Source: Pseudomonas sp. PDM14 (GTDB lineage Bacteria; Pseudomonadota; Gammaproteobacteria; Pseudomonadales; Pseudomonadaceae). Taken from it: a DNA stretch of 64,000 bases. The notes beneath the pieces are model-generated. The model was not told the DNA's origin. It ran no database searches and was given only the letters and a program-made list of their open reading frames with translations. The translations under genes and the position numbers were made by a program. The stretch is taken from NCBI RefSeq assembly GCF_014851905.1, contig NZ_JACVAQ010000001.1, forward strand, positions 1,674,001 to 1,738,000. The letters are read 5' to 3'. Shown here one piece after another: positions 18,272 through 27,825 of the stretch; positions within the stretch are counted from its first letter, which is position 1, and every line of letters begins with the position of its first letter.

Positions 18272-19398
18272 AACTGGCCGCGCCGCTCGCCGCCGCCTTG
18301 CTGCTGGCCATCGGCATGGGTTTTGGCCGCTTCGCTTTCACCGGCCTCTACCCGCTGATGCTCGACGACGGCCTGCTCAGCCTGCAATCCGGTTCGCTGG
18401 CGGCCTCGGCCAACTATGCCGGCTACCTGCTCGGCGCCCTGCTGCTGGCGCGTAGCGGCGCCGGCCAGGCCGCGCACCTGTGCCAGTGGGCGCTGGGCGG
18501 CACCCTGCTGACCCTCGCGGCGCTGGCTTGGATCGAGCAGCCGGGGCTGATCATGCTGACCCGTTTCGCCGCCGGGCTGTTCAGCGCCATGGCCCTGGTT
18601 GGCGCCTCGCTCTGGCTGCTGTCCGCCCACGAGCAATCGCGCCATGCACCGCTGCTGTTCGCCGGGGTCGGCCTGGGCATTCTGCTGTCGGCCGAGCTGA
18701 TCGCCATCGGTCATGCCGGCGGCCTGCACAGCCAGGCGCTGTGGCTGAGCCTGGCCGTGGCGGGCGTGCTGCTCGGCATCCCGGCCTGGTGGCAACTGCG
18801 CCGACAGCCCGCCCAGGCCAGTGCCGAGCATGCCGCAACCAGCACCACGCCCAGCGGCCTGGGCCCGTACCGCCTGGTGCTGATCTACGGCCTGGCCGGC
18901 TTCGGCTATATCGTCACCGCCACCTACCTGCCGCTGTTGCTGCAGGGCAGCCTCGGTGCCATCGATCCGCTGCAGATCTGGGCCGCTTTCGGCCTCGGCG
19001 CCATCCCCTCGTGCTTTCTCTGGCATGCCGCGCAGCGGCGTCTGGGCACACCGCGCAGCCTGGCGCTGAATCTGTTGCTGCAGGCCGGCGGCGTGCTGCT
19101 GCCGGTATTCAGCCACGCGGCCTGGGCTAGCCTGGGCAGCGCGGTGCTGGTCGGCGCCACCTTCATGGGCACGGTGACCATCGCCATGCCGGCGGCGCAG
19201 GCCTGGACCCGCCATGTGCGCTTCAACATGCCGGCGACCATGACCGCCGCCTACGGCCTGGGGCAGATCGCCGGGCCGCTGCTGGCAGCCGCGCTGTTCG
19301 CCCGCAGCCACAGCTTCAACCCGGCACTGCTGCTCGCGGCGGCCGCCCTGGCCGCGGGCGCCGCCCTGTGCAGGCGCCGCGCCCAGCCTGCGACCTAG
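18268..19398 (+). CDS. YbfB/YjiJ family MFS transporter
   Basis: A 376-residue inner-membrane protein with about eleven to twelve hydrophobic helices. The N-terminal motif [16 protein letters not shown] with [16 protein letters not shown] is characteristic of the YbfB/YjiJ branch of the major facilitator superfamily. A pair of conserved-looking segments, [26 protein letters not shown] in modified form ([20 protein letters not shown]), lies near the C-terminus. It overlaps the upstream LysR gene by 4 bp. The substrate is unknown; amino-acid or drug export has been suggested for relatives. Confidence 0.85.
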   Translation: MKLAAPLAAALLLAIGMGFGRFAFTGLYPLMLDDGLLSLQSGSLAASANYAGYLLGALLLARSGAGQAAHLCQWALGGTLLTLAALAWIEQPGLIMLTRFAAGLFSAMALVGASLWLLSAHEQSRHAPLLFAGVGLGILLSAELIAIGHAGGLHSQALWLSLAVAGVLLGIPAWWQLRRQPAQASAEHAATSTTPSGLGPYRLVLIYGLAGFGYIVTATYLPLLLQGSLGAIDPLQIWAAFGLGAIPSCFLWHAAQRRLGTPRSLALNLLLQAGGVLLPVFSHAAWASLGSAVLVGATFMGTVTIAMPAAQAWTRHVRFNMPATMTAAYGLGQIAGPLLAAALFARSHSFNPALLLAAAALAAGAALCRRRAQPAT

Positions 19399-19467
19399 GT
19401 CCTATTGGCAGCCCGGCGTGAAAGCGCCCACCATGCAGGCAACCTCCCCGGCAGAAGGGAACGCCCG

Positions 19468-21396
19468 ATGCAGTCCAAGCAAGGCCAGGCCGCCGGCAAG
19501 ACCGCGGTGGCGCAGAACATCCATGGCACCATGGAATTCCTGCGCAAATACCCGCCGTTCAACCAGATGGAAAACGCCCACCTGGCCTATCTGGTCGAGC
19601 ACTGCCAGCTGCGCTTCTACGGTGCCGGCGAAAGCATCATCAAGCCCAGCGAAGGGCCGGTGCAGCACTTCTACATCGTCAAGCAGGGCCAGGTGGTCGG
19701 CGAGCGGCCGCACTCGGCCCGCCGTGGCACCGAGACCACCTTCGAGATCACCAGCGGCGAGTGCTTTCCGCTGGCCGCCCTGCTCGGCGAACGCGCCACG
19801 CGCACCGAACACCTGGCCGGCGAGGACACCTTCTGCCTGCTGCTGGCCAAGGATGCCTTCGTCCGCCTGTTCGCCCAGTCCGCGGCGTTTCGCGATTTTT
19901 CCCTGCGCGGGGTCAGCAGCCTGCTCGACCAGGTCAACCAGCAGGTGCAACTGCGCGCGGCGGAAAGCCTCGGCGCGCAGTATTCGCTGGACACCCCGCT
20001 GCGCGAGCTGGCCATGCAGCAACCGGTCAGTTGCCTGGCCGATACGCCGACCCGCGAAGCGGTGCGGCGCATGCACGAGCAGCACGTCGGCAGCATCGTC
20101 ATCGTCGATGGCGGTGAACGCCCGCTCGGCATCTTCACCCTGCGCGACCTGCGCCGGGTGGTCGCCGACGGCGGCGAGCTGGGCCTGCCGATCAGCGCGC
20201 TGATGACGCAGAAACCCTTTCACCTGCCACCCGATGCCAGCGCCTTCGACGCCGCCCTGGCGATGACCGAGCGACACATCGCCCACGTCTGCCTGGTGGA
20301 ACACGGGCGCCTGCGCGGCGTGGTGTCCGAGCGCGACCTGTTCTCCCTGCAGCGCGTCGACCTGGTGCACCTGGCGCGCACCATCCGCCACGCGGCCAAG
20401 CTGGAAACCCTGCAGGCGCTGCGCAGCGACATCCGCCTGCTGGTCGACCGCATGCTCGCCCACGGCGCCAGCTCGACGCAGATCACCCAGCTGATCACCC
20501 TGCTCAACGACCACACCGTCAGCCGCGTGATCGAGCTGACCCTGGAGGAAATGGGCGACCCCGGCGTACCGTTCACCTGGCTGTGCTTCGGCAGCGAAGG
20601 CCGCCGCGAGCAGACCCTGCACACCGACCAGGACAACGGCATCCTGTTCCAGGCCAGCGACGCCAGCGAGGCCGAGGCGATCCGCCAACGCCTGCTGCCG
20701 ATTGCCAAGCGCATCAACCAGCAACTGGCGCAGTGCGGCTTCACCCTGTGCCCTGGCAACATCATGGCCGGCAACCCGGCGCTGTGCCTGTCGCAGCAGG
20801 AATGGGCGCGGCGCTTCAGCGCCTTCGTGCGCGAGGCGACGCCGGAGAACCTGCTCGGTTCGAGCATCTATTTCGACCTGCGCAGCGTGTGGGGCAGCGA
20901 ACACGCCTGCGAGCAACTGCGCCAGCAGCTATTCGCCGAAGTCGCCGACAACAGCCTGTTCCAGCGCCTGCTGGCAGCCAACGCCCTGCAGCACCGGCCG
21001 CCGGTGGGGCGCTTCCGCGATTTCGTGGTGGCGCGCAAGGGCGCGGAAAAGGACACCCTGGACCTGAAGAAGGAAGGCCTCACCCCGTTCGTCGACGGTG
21101 CCCGCCTGCTCGCCCTGGCCCACGGCGTGGCGCCGTGCAACACCCTGCAGCGCTTCGCCGAGCTGGTGCGCCGCGAGGTGATCGACCCGCTCGACGGCGC
21201 GGCCTACGAAGAGGCGTACCACTTCATCCAGCAGACCCGTCTGCAACTGCACCAGCAGCAGGCGCTGCTGGGCCAGCCGTTCAGCAATCGCCTCGACCCG
21301 GACAGCCTCAACCACCTGGACCGGCGCATCCTGCGCGAATCGTTCCGTCAGGCGCAGCGCCTGCAGGCGAGCCTGACGCTACGCTATCAACTCTGA
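19468..21396 (+). CDS. Cyclic-nucleotide-binding/CBS/DUF294 nucleotidyltransferase-like signalling protein
   Basis: A 642-residue cytoplasmic protein with four parts. The first is a cNMP-binding domain (about 20-140; EFLRKYPPFNQMENAHLAYLVEHC and QHFYIVKQGQVVGER). The second is two CBS motifs (about 175-290; MQQPVSCLADTPTREAVRRM and DRDL-type ends). The third is the DUF294 nucleotidyltransferase-like domain with CFGSEGRREQTLHTDQDNG (about 370-388), which keeps the GS..R.E...D.D metal site. The fourth is a C-terminal helical DUF294 region. The start at 19468 follows AGAAGGGA. The following 3'-5' exonuclease gene, 32 bp away, is a usual partner of this family. The nucleotide substrate and target are unknown. 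Confidence 0.88.
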   Translation: MQSKQGQAAGKTAVAQNIHGTMEFLRKYPPFNQMENAHLAYLVEHCQLRFYGAGESIIKPSEGPVQHFYIVKQGQVVGERPHSARRGTETTFEITSGECFPLAALLGERATRTEHLAGEDTFCLLLAKDAFVRLFAQSAAFRDFSLRGVSSLLDQVNQQVQLRAAESLGAQYSLDTPLRELAMQQPVSCLADTPTREAVRRMHEQHVGSIVIVDGGERPLGIFTLRDLRRVVADGGELGLPISALMTQKPFHLPPDASAFDAALAMTERHIAHVCLVEHGRLRGVVSERDLFSLQRVDLVHLARTIRHAAKLETLQALRSDIRLLVDRMLAHGASSTQITQLITLLNDHTVSRVIELTLEEMGDPGVPFTWLCFGSEGRREQTLHTDQDNGILFQASDASEAEAIRQRLLPIAKRINQQLAQCGFTLCPGNIMAGNPALCLSQQEWARRFSAFVREATPENLLGSSIYFDLRSVWGSEHACEQLRQQLFAEVADNSLFQRLLAANALQHRPPVGRFRDFVVARKGAEKDTLDLKKEGLTPFVDGARLLALAHGVAPCNTLQRFAELVRREVIDPLDGAAYEEAYHFIQQTRLQLHQQQALLGQPFSNRLDPDSLNHLDRRILRESFRQAQRLQASLTLRYQL

Positions 21397-21428
21397 CCTC
21401 CCTGCCATGATCCCGATGCCATGACCCG

Positions 21429-22136
21429 ATGAAACTGTTCGACTGGATGCGCCGCGACACCCCGCAACTGAGCGAGCTGCAGCAGCAACGCTGCGCGCGC
21501 CTGGTCGCGCCACCGAGCCTGGACGACACGCCACTGCGGCAACAGCGCATCGTCGTTCTCGACCTGGAAACCAGCGGCCTCAACCTGCAGCGCGACCAGT
21601 TGCTGGCCATCGGCGCGGTGGTGATCGAGGAAGGCGCCATCGACTTCAGCCAGCAGTTCGAGGCCACTCTGTGCCGCGCGGATCATCAGGCCAGCGCCAG
21701 CACCCTGATCCACGGCATCGCGCCCAGCGCCATCGCCGCCGGTGACGACCCGGCCGAAGCGCTGCTGGCGTTCATGGAGTTCCTCGGTGACAGCCCGCTG
21801 CTGGCCTTCCACGCCGCCTTCGACCAGCACATGCTGGCCCGCGCGCTGAAGGAAAGCCTCGGCCTGCGCCTGCGTCACCCGTTCCTCGACGTCGCCGAAC
21901 TGGCGCCGCTGCTGTGCCCGCAGGCGAGCTTTCGCCAGGCCGGGCTGGACGACTGGCTGGCGCACTTCCAGCTGCAGGCCGCCGAACGCCACAACGCCAG
22001 TGCCGACGCACTGGCCACCGCCGAACTGGCACTGATCCTGTTCAGCAAGGCGCGCCAGCAGCAATTCGACAGCCTGGGTGCTCTGGAACAGCGCCTGCAG
22101 GGCTGGCGCCGGCGTAAGCAGGCACCTTCGCTGTAA
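21429..22136 (+). CDS. DEDDh 3'-5' exonuclease (DnaQ-like)
   Basis: A 235-residue exonuclease of the DnaQ/RNase T superfamily. ExoI is VVLDLETSGLN (catalytic Asp and Glu, about 43-53), ExoII is LLAFHAAFDQHML, and ExoIII is ERHNASADALATAEL with the His five residues before the Asp; all four acidic residues and the catalytic His are present. It follows the DUF294 protein by 32 bp, probably in one operon; such pairs are common and suggest nucleotide or nucleic-acid signalling. It is not DnaQ itself, because the N-terminus has an extra 40 residues and the length and sequence around ExoII differ from replicative epsilon. Confidence 0.88.
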   Translation: MKLFDWMRRDTPQLSELQQQRCARLVAPPSLDDTPLRQQRIVVLDLETSGLNLQRDQLLAIGAVVIEEGAIDFSQQFEATLCRADHQASASTLIHGIAPSAIAAGDDPAEALLAFMEFLGDSPLLAFHAAFDQHMLARALKESLGLRLRHPFLDVAELAPLLCPQASFRQAGLDDWLAHFQLQAAERHNASADALATAELALILFSKARQQQFDSLGALEQRLQGWRRRKQAPSL

Positions 22137-22211
22137 TCCACGCGAACCGGCGCACAACCTTCGGTCATCTGCCGCAATCCGGCGATTGCGGCCATGGGCC
22201 AGTATTTGCGA

Positions 22212-22230
22212 ACATATGCGAATCATTCTC
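22212..22230. promoter_or_regulatory. Candidate Fur box before the ECF sigma gene
   Basis: The 19-mer ending AATCATTCTC matches the strong half of the Fur consensus (GATAATGATAATCATTATC) at about 12 of 19 positions. It lies about 38 bp before the sigma-factor start. Iron repression of the operon is therefore likely but not proven. Confidence 0.5.
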
Positions 22231-22267
22231 GCTTTCCTTCGTACTACTGCGCCCGGCGGAGATTGCT

Positions 22268-22786
22268 GTGTCGATTGGGGATTCCACCAACCATGCCCTC
22301 GTAGGCGTGCTGTATCGCGACCATCGCGACTGGCTGCTCGGTTGGCTGCGCAAAAGCCTGCACTGCCCGCAGCGCGCCGAGGACCTCAGCCAGGACACCT
22401 TCGTCCGCCTGCTCAGCCGTGGCGAGCTGCAGGAGCCGCGCGAACCGCGCGCCCTGCTGACCACCATCGCCCGCGGCCTGCTGATCGACCACTTTCGCCG
22501 CAGTGCGCTGGAGCGCAGCTACCTCGACGAACTGGCCCTGCTGCCCGAAGCGGCGCAGCCGACCGTCGAGGAGCAGGCGCTGATCCTCGAATCCCTGCGC
22601 GAAATCGACCGCCTGCTCGGCAAGCTGTCCAGCAAGGCGCGCGCCGCCTTCCTGCACAACCGCCTGGACGGCATGGGCCACGCGGAAATCGCCGAACGCC
22701 TCGGCGTCTCGGTGTCGCGCGTGCGCCAGTACCTGGCCCAGGGCATGCGCCAGTGCTACATCGCCCTGTACGGTGAGCCGACATGA
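22268..22786 (+). CDS. FecI-like ECF RNA polymerase sigma factor
   Basis: A 172-residue ECF sigma factor of the iron-starvation (FecI/PvdS/FpvI) group. Region 2 carries DHRDWLLGWLRKSLHCPQRAEDLSQDTFVRLL, with the AEDLSQDTF core motif. Region 4 has ARAAFLHNRLDGMGHAEIAERLGVSVSRVRQYLAQGM, the helix-turn-helix that reads the -35 element. The GTG start at 22268 is supported by GGAG six bases upstream. Its stop overlaps the anti-sigma start (ATGA). It should transcribe the adjacent TonB receptor gene when the receptor is occupied. Confidence 0.93.
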   Translation: MSIGDSTNHALVGVLYRDHRDWLLGWLRKSLHCPQRAEDLSQDTFVRLLSRGELQEPREPRALLTTIARGLLIDHFRRSALERSYLDELALLPEAAQPTVEEQALILESLREIDRLLGKLSSKARAAFLHNRLDGMGHAEIAERLGVSVSRVRQYLAQGMRQCYIALYGEPT

Positions 22787-23754
22787 GTGCGGTGTCCGCG
22801 CGCGTCCTCGACGAAGCCATTGCCTGGCAACTGTGCCTCGGCTCCGGCGATGCCAGCAGCCAGGACCAGCAGTCCTTCGCCGGCTGGCTGGCCGCGCACC
22901 CGGACCACGCGCGCGTCTGGCAGCAACTCTCCTGCCTCGACCAGCAGCTCGCCGGCGCCAGCGCCACACCCGCGCGGCGCGCCCTGGTGCGCAGCAGCCA
23001 GAACCGTCGACGCCTGGGCTCGACCCTCGGCACCGTGCTGCTCTGCGGCCTGGCACTGGGCCTCGCCGCGCTGCATCGCCCGCTCGGCGACTACCTGGCC
23101 GACGAAACCACCGGCAGCGGTGAAATCCGCAGCCTGATACTGGCCGACCGCACGCGCCTCGACCTGAACAGCCTCAGCGCCCTGGACATCGACTTCGATG
23201 GCAGCGAACGACGCCTGTTCCTGCGCAGTGGCGAAGTACTGATCGAGACCGGCCACGACGACCCGCGGCCGTTCGTGGTGGAAACGGCTCAGGGCCGCCT
23301 GCGCGCCCTCGGCACGCGTTTCCTGGTGCGCCGCGAAGGCGAGGCCACGCGCCTGATCGTGCTGCAGTCGGCAGTCGCCGCGCGGCCGAGCAGCGTACCA
23401 GACGAACGCATCGTCGCCGCGGGCGAACAGGTATTGATGAGCGCCACGCACCTCGGCGCGAGCGAGGCCGCGCCGCTGTCCGCCGACGCCTGGAGCCGCG
23501 GCATGCTGGTGGTGGAAAACCAGCGCCTGGGCGACCTTCTCGACCAGCTCGGCGAGTACCGCACGGGCTACCTGGGCGTCGACCCGAGCATCGCCGACCT
23601 GCGCATCAGCGGCAGCTTCCCGCTGCGCGACAGCGACCTGGCCCTGGCCGCGCTGCCGCCGAGCCTGCCGGTGGCCATCGAACGGCACACCGACTGGTGG
23701 GTACGCGTGGTGCCCCGTTCTGCCACACAGGAGAAAAGCGCCGGCGAAAAATAA
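22783..23754 (+). CDS. FecR-like anti-sigma/sigma regulator
   Basis: A 323-residue FecR-family protein. The cytoplasmic N-terminal part with a DUF4880-like segment (AIAWQLCLGSGDASSQDQQSFAGWLAAHPDHARVWQQL) is followed by one membrane helix at about 85-103 (LGTVLLCGLALGLAAL) and a periplasmic FecR domain (RSLILADRTRLDLNSLSALDIDF...LFLRSGEVLIETGHD). The C-terminal STN-contact segment includes MLVVENQRLGDLLDQLGEYR. It couples the outer-membrane receptor signal to the sigma factor encoded immediately upstream. It overlaps that gene by 4 bp and ends 81 bp before the receptor gene. Confidence 0.93.
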   Translation: MSAVSARVLDEAIAWQLCLGSGDASSQDQQSFAGWLAAHPDHARVWQQLSCLDQQLAGASATPARRALVRSSQNRRRLGSTLGTVLLCGLALGLAALHRPLGDYLADETTGSGEIRSLILADRTRLDLNSLSALDIDFDGSERRLFLRSGEVLIETGHDDPRPFVVETAQGRLRALGTRFLVRREGEATRLIVLQSAVAARPSSVPDERIVAAGEQVLMSATHLGASEAAPLSADAWSRGMLVVENQRLGDLLDQLGEYRTGYLGVDPSIADLRISGSFPLRDSDLALAALPPSLPVAIERHTDWWVRVVPRSATQEKSAGEK

Positions 23755-23835
23755 TTTCGCGCCGGCCCTGTCACTTTTTCATTCTGCTTCGGCAACAGGA
23801 CATTGAGATCAATTATCGCCTAGGAGATATTCCCA

Positions 23836-26259
23836 ATGTCCCGTCCGCTGAACCTGTTCCGCCCCAGCCTGCTGGCGGCCGCCATCGCCTTCGGTGGCCT
23901 GCCGCTGGCCGCCCTGGCCGACACCTACCAGCTGCCTGCCGCACCGCTGGCCAGCACCCTGAACAAGATCGCCAGCGAAGCGGGCATCGTCCTCAGCATC
24001 GACCCTGCCCTCACCGCCGGCAAGACCGCCCAGCCGGTACGCGGTGACTACGACGCCCTCGCCGCCCTCAATACCGCCCTGCAAGGCAGCGGCCTGCAAC
24101 TGGTACAGAGCAGCGCCGGCACCTACAGCCTGGAGCCACTGGCCCAGGACGCGATGAATCTGCCAACGACCAGCATCAACGCTCGCGGTCAGGCCGACGG
24201 CAGTGCCTCAGCCGGCTACCGCAGCGAGGCGGTGAAGAACGTCGGCGCCCTGGGCGGCATGCGCCTGCAGGACACGCCCTACTCGATGAGCGTGGTGTCC
24301 AAGGAGCTGCTGCAGAACACCCAGACCACCTCGACCGACGACGTATTCAAGCGCAACCCGTTCACCCAGCTGTATTCGCCGAAGAACGCCGGCTACGCCA
24401 GCGCCGTGGCCATTCGCGGCTACAGCGGTGCCGGCAACCTGAGCATCGCCAACGACGGCCTGCGTTACTCCAACGGTTACGACGGCGGCAACTACGTCGA
24501 GGAAATGGAGCAGATCGAGATCCTCACCGGCCTGTCCGGCTTCCTCTACGGCCCGGCGAGCCCCGGCGGCCTGGTCAACTACGTGATCAAGCGCCCGACC
24601 TACGAGCGCTACAACAGCGTGACCCTGGGCAATGCCGGTGGCGAGAACTACTACCTGCACGGCGACTTCGGCGGCCCGATCGACAGCGAAGGCACGTTCG
24701 CCTACCGCGTCAACCTGCTGACCCAGGACGGCGAAACCGCAGTAGACCTGCAGAAGCGCCGCCGAGAAATGATCAGCCTGGCGCTGGACTGGAACGTCAG
24801 CGACGACCTGCTGATCCAGTTCGATGCCTCGCACAAGAAAAGCGAAACCCGCGGCCTGACCAGCTATTGGTTCTTCGGCAACCAGGGCCGCCGCCCGGAT
24901 GCCGACGACCTCGACAACGACAAGCTGTACAGCCAGCGCTGGGCCTTCTCCGACAGCGAACATGATCGCATCGGCAGCCGCTTCAACTGGACCTTGAACG
25001 ACACCTTCACCCTGCGCGGCGCCCTTGGCTACAGCCAGTACACCCAGGAATATGCCTACACCGGACCGACTGTAGAAGACCCGAGCCCATTCTCTCCAGG
25101 CACCCCAATCGGCTTCTACAGTCAACCGCTGTACGCCTTCGCACCCGTGGAAACGGAAGAAACCTCCGGCAACCTGTTCCTCGACTCCGCATTCAACACC
25201 GGCAGCATCCAGCACAAGGCCACTGTCGGCTATCAGGGCAACGTCGCACGCGTACGCGACTACACCGACTACGTCGACCTCGCCTACCAGCAGAGCTCTG
25301 GAGTAGGTAACGTGCCGCTCGGCCAACAACCACAAGTAGGTAAGCCAAACTACTCCGTGGGGAACGGCGACCAGCGTCTATCCTCCCGCACCCAGTCGGA
25401 CAACTTCCTCGTTGGGGACATCATCACCTTCAACGATCAATGGTCCAGCATTGTGGGCCTTACCCATACGACGATTAAGACCTACAGCAGCAACTTTGTC
25501 TGGAACGTGGCTTACCCCGCCTTTACCCCGCTGGTTGAAACCACCTACAACGAGAGCGAGACCTCGCCAAACATCTCGCTGATCTACAAGCCGCAGCCCT
25601 GGCTGACCACCTACGTCACCTACATCGAAGGCCTACAGGCCGGCGGCATCGCGCCGAACACCGCGCTTAACGCTGGCGCAGCCTTGTCACCGGAAGTCAG
25701 CGAGCAGTACGAGATCGGCGTCAAGGCTACTGTCGGCGAGACTCTGCTGACCCTGGCCCTGTTCAATATCGACAAGCCCAACGCTTACACCAACAGCGCC
25801 AACGTTTACGTGCAGGACGGCCGCCAGGAGAACAACGGCCTGGAGTTCGGCATCACCGGCAAGGTACTGCCCGAGCTGACCGTGGTCGGTGGTTTCACCC
25901 TGCTCGACCCAAAGGTGAAGAAAACCAGCATCACCGCCAACGAAGGCAACAAGCCGACCAACGTGGCCTCGCAACTGGCCAAGGTGTACGCCGAGTACGA
26001 CATTAACGCCGTGCCCGGCTTCGCCCTAACCGGCGGCGCCTACTACACCGGCAAGCAGTACAGCGATGAGGTCAACGTGCACAGCCTGCCGTCGTTCACC
26101 ACCTTCGACGCGGGCGCGCGCTATCGCATGCCGGTCGCCGACAACAGCGTCACCCTGCGCGCCAACGTCAGCAACCTGGCAGACAAGTCGTACTGGCTGA
26201 ACAGCTCGTACCTGGGCGATCCACGCACCCTGACGTTCTCGGCGCAGCTGGAGTTCTAA
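23836..26259 (+). CDS. TonB-dependent siderophore receptor with signalling (STN) domain
   Basis: An 807-residue outer-membrane receptor. The signal peptide covers about residues 1-28. An STN signalling domain runs from about 30 to 112 (YQLPAAPLASTLNKIASEAGIVLSIDPALTAG), then the plug from about 130 (LQDTPYSMSVVSKELLQN; VEEMEQIEILTGLSGFLYGPASPGGLVNYV), then the 22-strand barrel ending in FSAQLEF. The STN domain and the FecI/FecR pair upstream define a cell-surface signalling system in which ligand uptake triggers its own transcription. The plug and strand pattern are siderophore-type. The bound siderophore is not deducible. The stretch near 25290-25560 uses unusually AT-rich codons compared with the rest, suggesting a replaced extracellular loop. 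Confidence 0.93.
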   Translation: MSRPLNLFRPSLLAAAIAFGGLPLAALADTYQLPAAPLASTLNKIASEAGIVLSIDPALTAGKTAQPVRGDYDALAALNTALQGSGLQLVQSSAGTYSLEPLAQDAMNLPTTSINARGQADGSASAGYRSEAVKNVGALGGMRLQDTPYSMSVVSKELLQNTQTTSTDDVFKRNPFTQLYSPKNAGYASAVAIRGYSGAGNLSIANDGLRYSNGYDGGNYVEEMEQIEILTGLSGFLYGPASPGGLVNYVIKRPTYERYNSVTLGNAGGENYYLHGDFGGPIDSEGTFAYRVNLLTQDGETAVDLQKRRREMISLALDWNVSDDLLIQFDASHKKSETRGLTSYWFFGNQGRRPDADDLDNDKLYSQRWAFSDSEHDRIGSRFNWTLNDTFTLRGALGYSQYTQEYAYTGPTVEDPSPFSPGTPIGFYSQPLYAFAPVETEETSGNLFLDSAFNTGSIQHKATVGYQGNVARVRDYTDYVDLAYQQSSGVGNVPLGQQPQVGKPNYSVGNGDQRLSSRTQSDNFLVGDIITFNDQWSSIVGLTHTTIKTYSSNFVWNVAYPAFTPLVETTYNESETSPNISLIYKPQPWLTTYVTYIEGLQAGGIAPNTALNAGAALSPEVSEQYEIGVKATVGETLLTLALFNIDKPNAYTNSANVYVQDGRQENNGLEFGITGKVLPELTVVGGFTLLDPKVKKTSITANEGNKPTNVASQLAKVYAEYDINAVPGFALTGGAYYTGKQYSDEVNVHSLPSFTTFDAGARYRMPVADNSVTLRANVSNLADKSYWLNSSYLGDPRTLTFSAQLEF

Positions 26260-26281
26260 GCGCCAGCGACCGTGCGTTGAT

Positions 26282-26309
26282 ACAAAGCCGCCGTGACTGG
26301 CGGCTTTGT
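26282..26309 (+). terminator. Terminator of the TonB receptor gene
   Basis: An 11-bp perfect stem, ACAAAGCCGCC (26282-26292) with GGCGGCTTTGT (26299-26309), has a 6-base loop and sits 22 bp after the receptor stop. The U-run is short (TTTGTTGTTT). Confidence 0.75.
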
Positions 26310-26353
26310 TGTTTATCCTGGGCACCCTCGCGGGAAGCACTTCTGGATTGGAT

Positions 26354-27481
26354 ATGAAAGCAGTCACCATCCGCCGCTGGTCCTTCGTCCACACCTGGAC
26401 CAGCCTGATCAGCACGCTGTTTCTCCTGCTGCTGGCCCTCACCGGCCTGCCGCTGATCTTCCATCACGAACTCGAGCACCTGCTCGGCGATGCACCCGAG
26501 CTGCGCGAGATGGCGGCCGATACCCCGCACCTCGACCTGCAGCAGCTGGTCCAGGCCGCCGAGCGCCATCGTCCCGGTGACGTGGTGCAGTACTTCGGCT
26601 GGGAGGAAGACGAGCCCAACGGCGTGGTCGCCATCATGGCCGCCACCGCCGGTACCGAACCCAACTCCTCGCACACCTTCATGCTCGATGCGCGTAGCGG
26701 CGAAGCAGTGGAGATGCCGGCGGCCAACGGCGGCTTCATGATGCTCATGCTGCGCCTGCACGTGGACATGTTCGCCGGTCTGCCGGGCAAGTTGCTGCTG
26801 GCCTTTATGGGCATTCTGTTCGTGCTGGCGATCATCTCTGGCGTGGTCCTCTACGCGCCGTTCATGCGCCGCCTGCCGTTCGCCGAAGTGCGTCGGCGCA
26901 AGGCCACGCGCATCCGCTGGCTGGACCTGCACAACCTGATCGGCATCGTCACCCTGACCTGGGCGCTGGTGGTCGGCATCACCGGGGTGATCAGCGCCAC
27001 TGCCGACCTGCTGATCAGCGCTTGGCGCAACGACACGCTCACCGCCATGGTCGCGCCCTACCGTGACGCGCCGCCGCTGACCGAGCGTGCCCCAGCCACT
27101 CGTCTGCTGGAAATCGCCCAGCAGGCCACACCCGGCATGCAGGCCGACTTCATCGCGTTCCCCGGCACGCGCTTCTCCAGCGAGCACCACTATTCGGTGT
27201 TCATGAAGGGCAGCACGCACCTGACCTCGCACCTGTGGACGCCGGTGCTGATCGACGCCAAGACCCTGCAGGTCACCGCAGTCGGCGAGCGACCCTGGTA
27301 CATGGACGCCCTGGCCATGTCGCAACCGCTGCACTTCGGCGACTACGGCGGCCGGCCGATGCAGATTCTCTGGGCGGTGCTCGACGTGCTGACCATCATC
27401 GTTCTCGGCAGCGGCCTGTACCTCTGGTGGGTGCGCCGGCGCACGCCGCGTGCGGCCCTGCGTGACGAGGTGCTGACATGA
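26354..27481 (+). CDS. PepSY-associated membrane protein (PiuB-like)
   Basis: A 375-residue inner-membrane protein of the PepSY_TM family. TM1 is near the N-terminus (SFVHTWTSLISTLFLLLLALTGLPLIF), a periplasmic PepSY segment of about 90 residues follows, then a central membrane pair (LLLAFMGILFVLAIISGVVLYAPF; DLHNLIGIVTLTWALVVGITGVISAT), a second periplasmic PepSY region, and a C-terminal helix (VLTIIVLGSGLYLWWVRRR). Such proteins often sit beside siderophore receptors and may act in periplasmic iron-siderophore reduction; a reductase role is inference. The start at 26354 is chosen over an upstream TTG. A terminator separates it from the receptor gene. Confidence 0.85.
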   Translation: MKAVTIRRWSFVHTWTSLISTLFLLLLALTGLPLIFHHELEHLLGDAPELREMAADTPHLDLQQLVQAAERHRPGDVVQYFGWEEDEPNGVVAIMAATAGTEPNSSHTFMLDARSGEAVEMPAANGGFMMLMLRLHVDMFAGLPGKLLLAFMGILFVLAIISGVVLYAPFMRRLPFAEVRRRKATRIRWLDLHNLIGIVTLTWALVVGITGVISATADLLISAWRNDTLTAMVAPYRDAPPLTERAPATRLLEIAQQATPGMQADFIAFPGTRFSSEHHYSVFMKGSTHLTSHLWTPVLIDAKTLQVTAVGERPWYMDALAMSQPLHFGDYGGRPMQILWAVLDVLTIIVLGSGLYLWWVRRRTPRAALRDEVLT

Positions 27482-27660
27482 AGCGCTGGCGCGATTCGAC
27501 CTTCGCCATTCCCACGGTCATTGGCCTGCTCAGCGCCGCCGGGCTGTTCGCCGCGCTGCTCGGCGACGGCTGGTGGGACGCCCTGGCCTGGCTCGGCCTG
27601 GGCCTGCCGGCGGTGCTCGGCGTATGGCCGCTGCTGCCGCGCAAACATCGCACGCCGTAG
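27478..27660 (+). CDS. Small hydrophobic protein of the iron-uptake cluster
   Basis: A 60-residue protein with two predicted membrane helices (FAIPTVIGLLSAAGLFAALLG and DALAWLGLGLPAVLGVWPLL) around a GDGWWD turn and a basic tail. It overlaps the PepSY-protein gene by 4 bp (ATGA), so it is translationally coupled to it. Similar short proteins often follow PepSY_TM genes near TonB receptors. The function is unknown; it may be a subunit or stabiliser of the PepSY protein. Confidence 0.8.
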   Translation: MKRWRDSTFAIPTVIGLLSAAGLFAALLGDGWWDALAWLGLGLPAVLGVWPLLPRKHRTP

Positions 27661-27825
27661 ACACGTTCAACTGATCCGGTTAGCGCATCCGATTCGCCCG
27701 ACTCTCGGGCGTCGGAGTCATCGGGCGGAACACGTATCGCTCATCCGGCAACGGAAACAACCGGGCGATGCGCCGCGCCAGCAGGTGCGCCTGGCGCGAC
27801 TCCTCGCGCAACCCGACGCGCCCGC

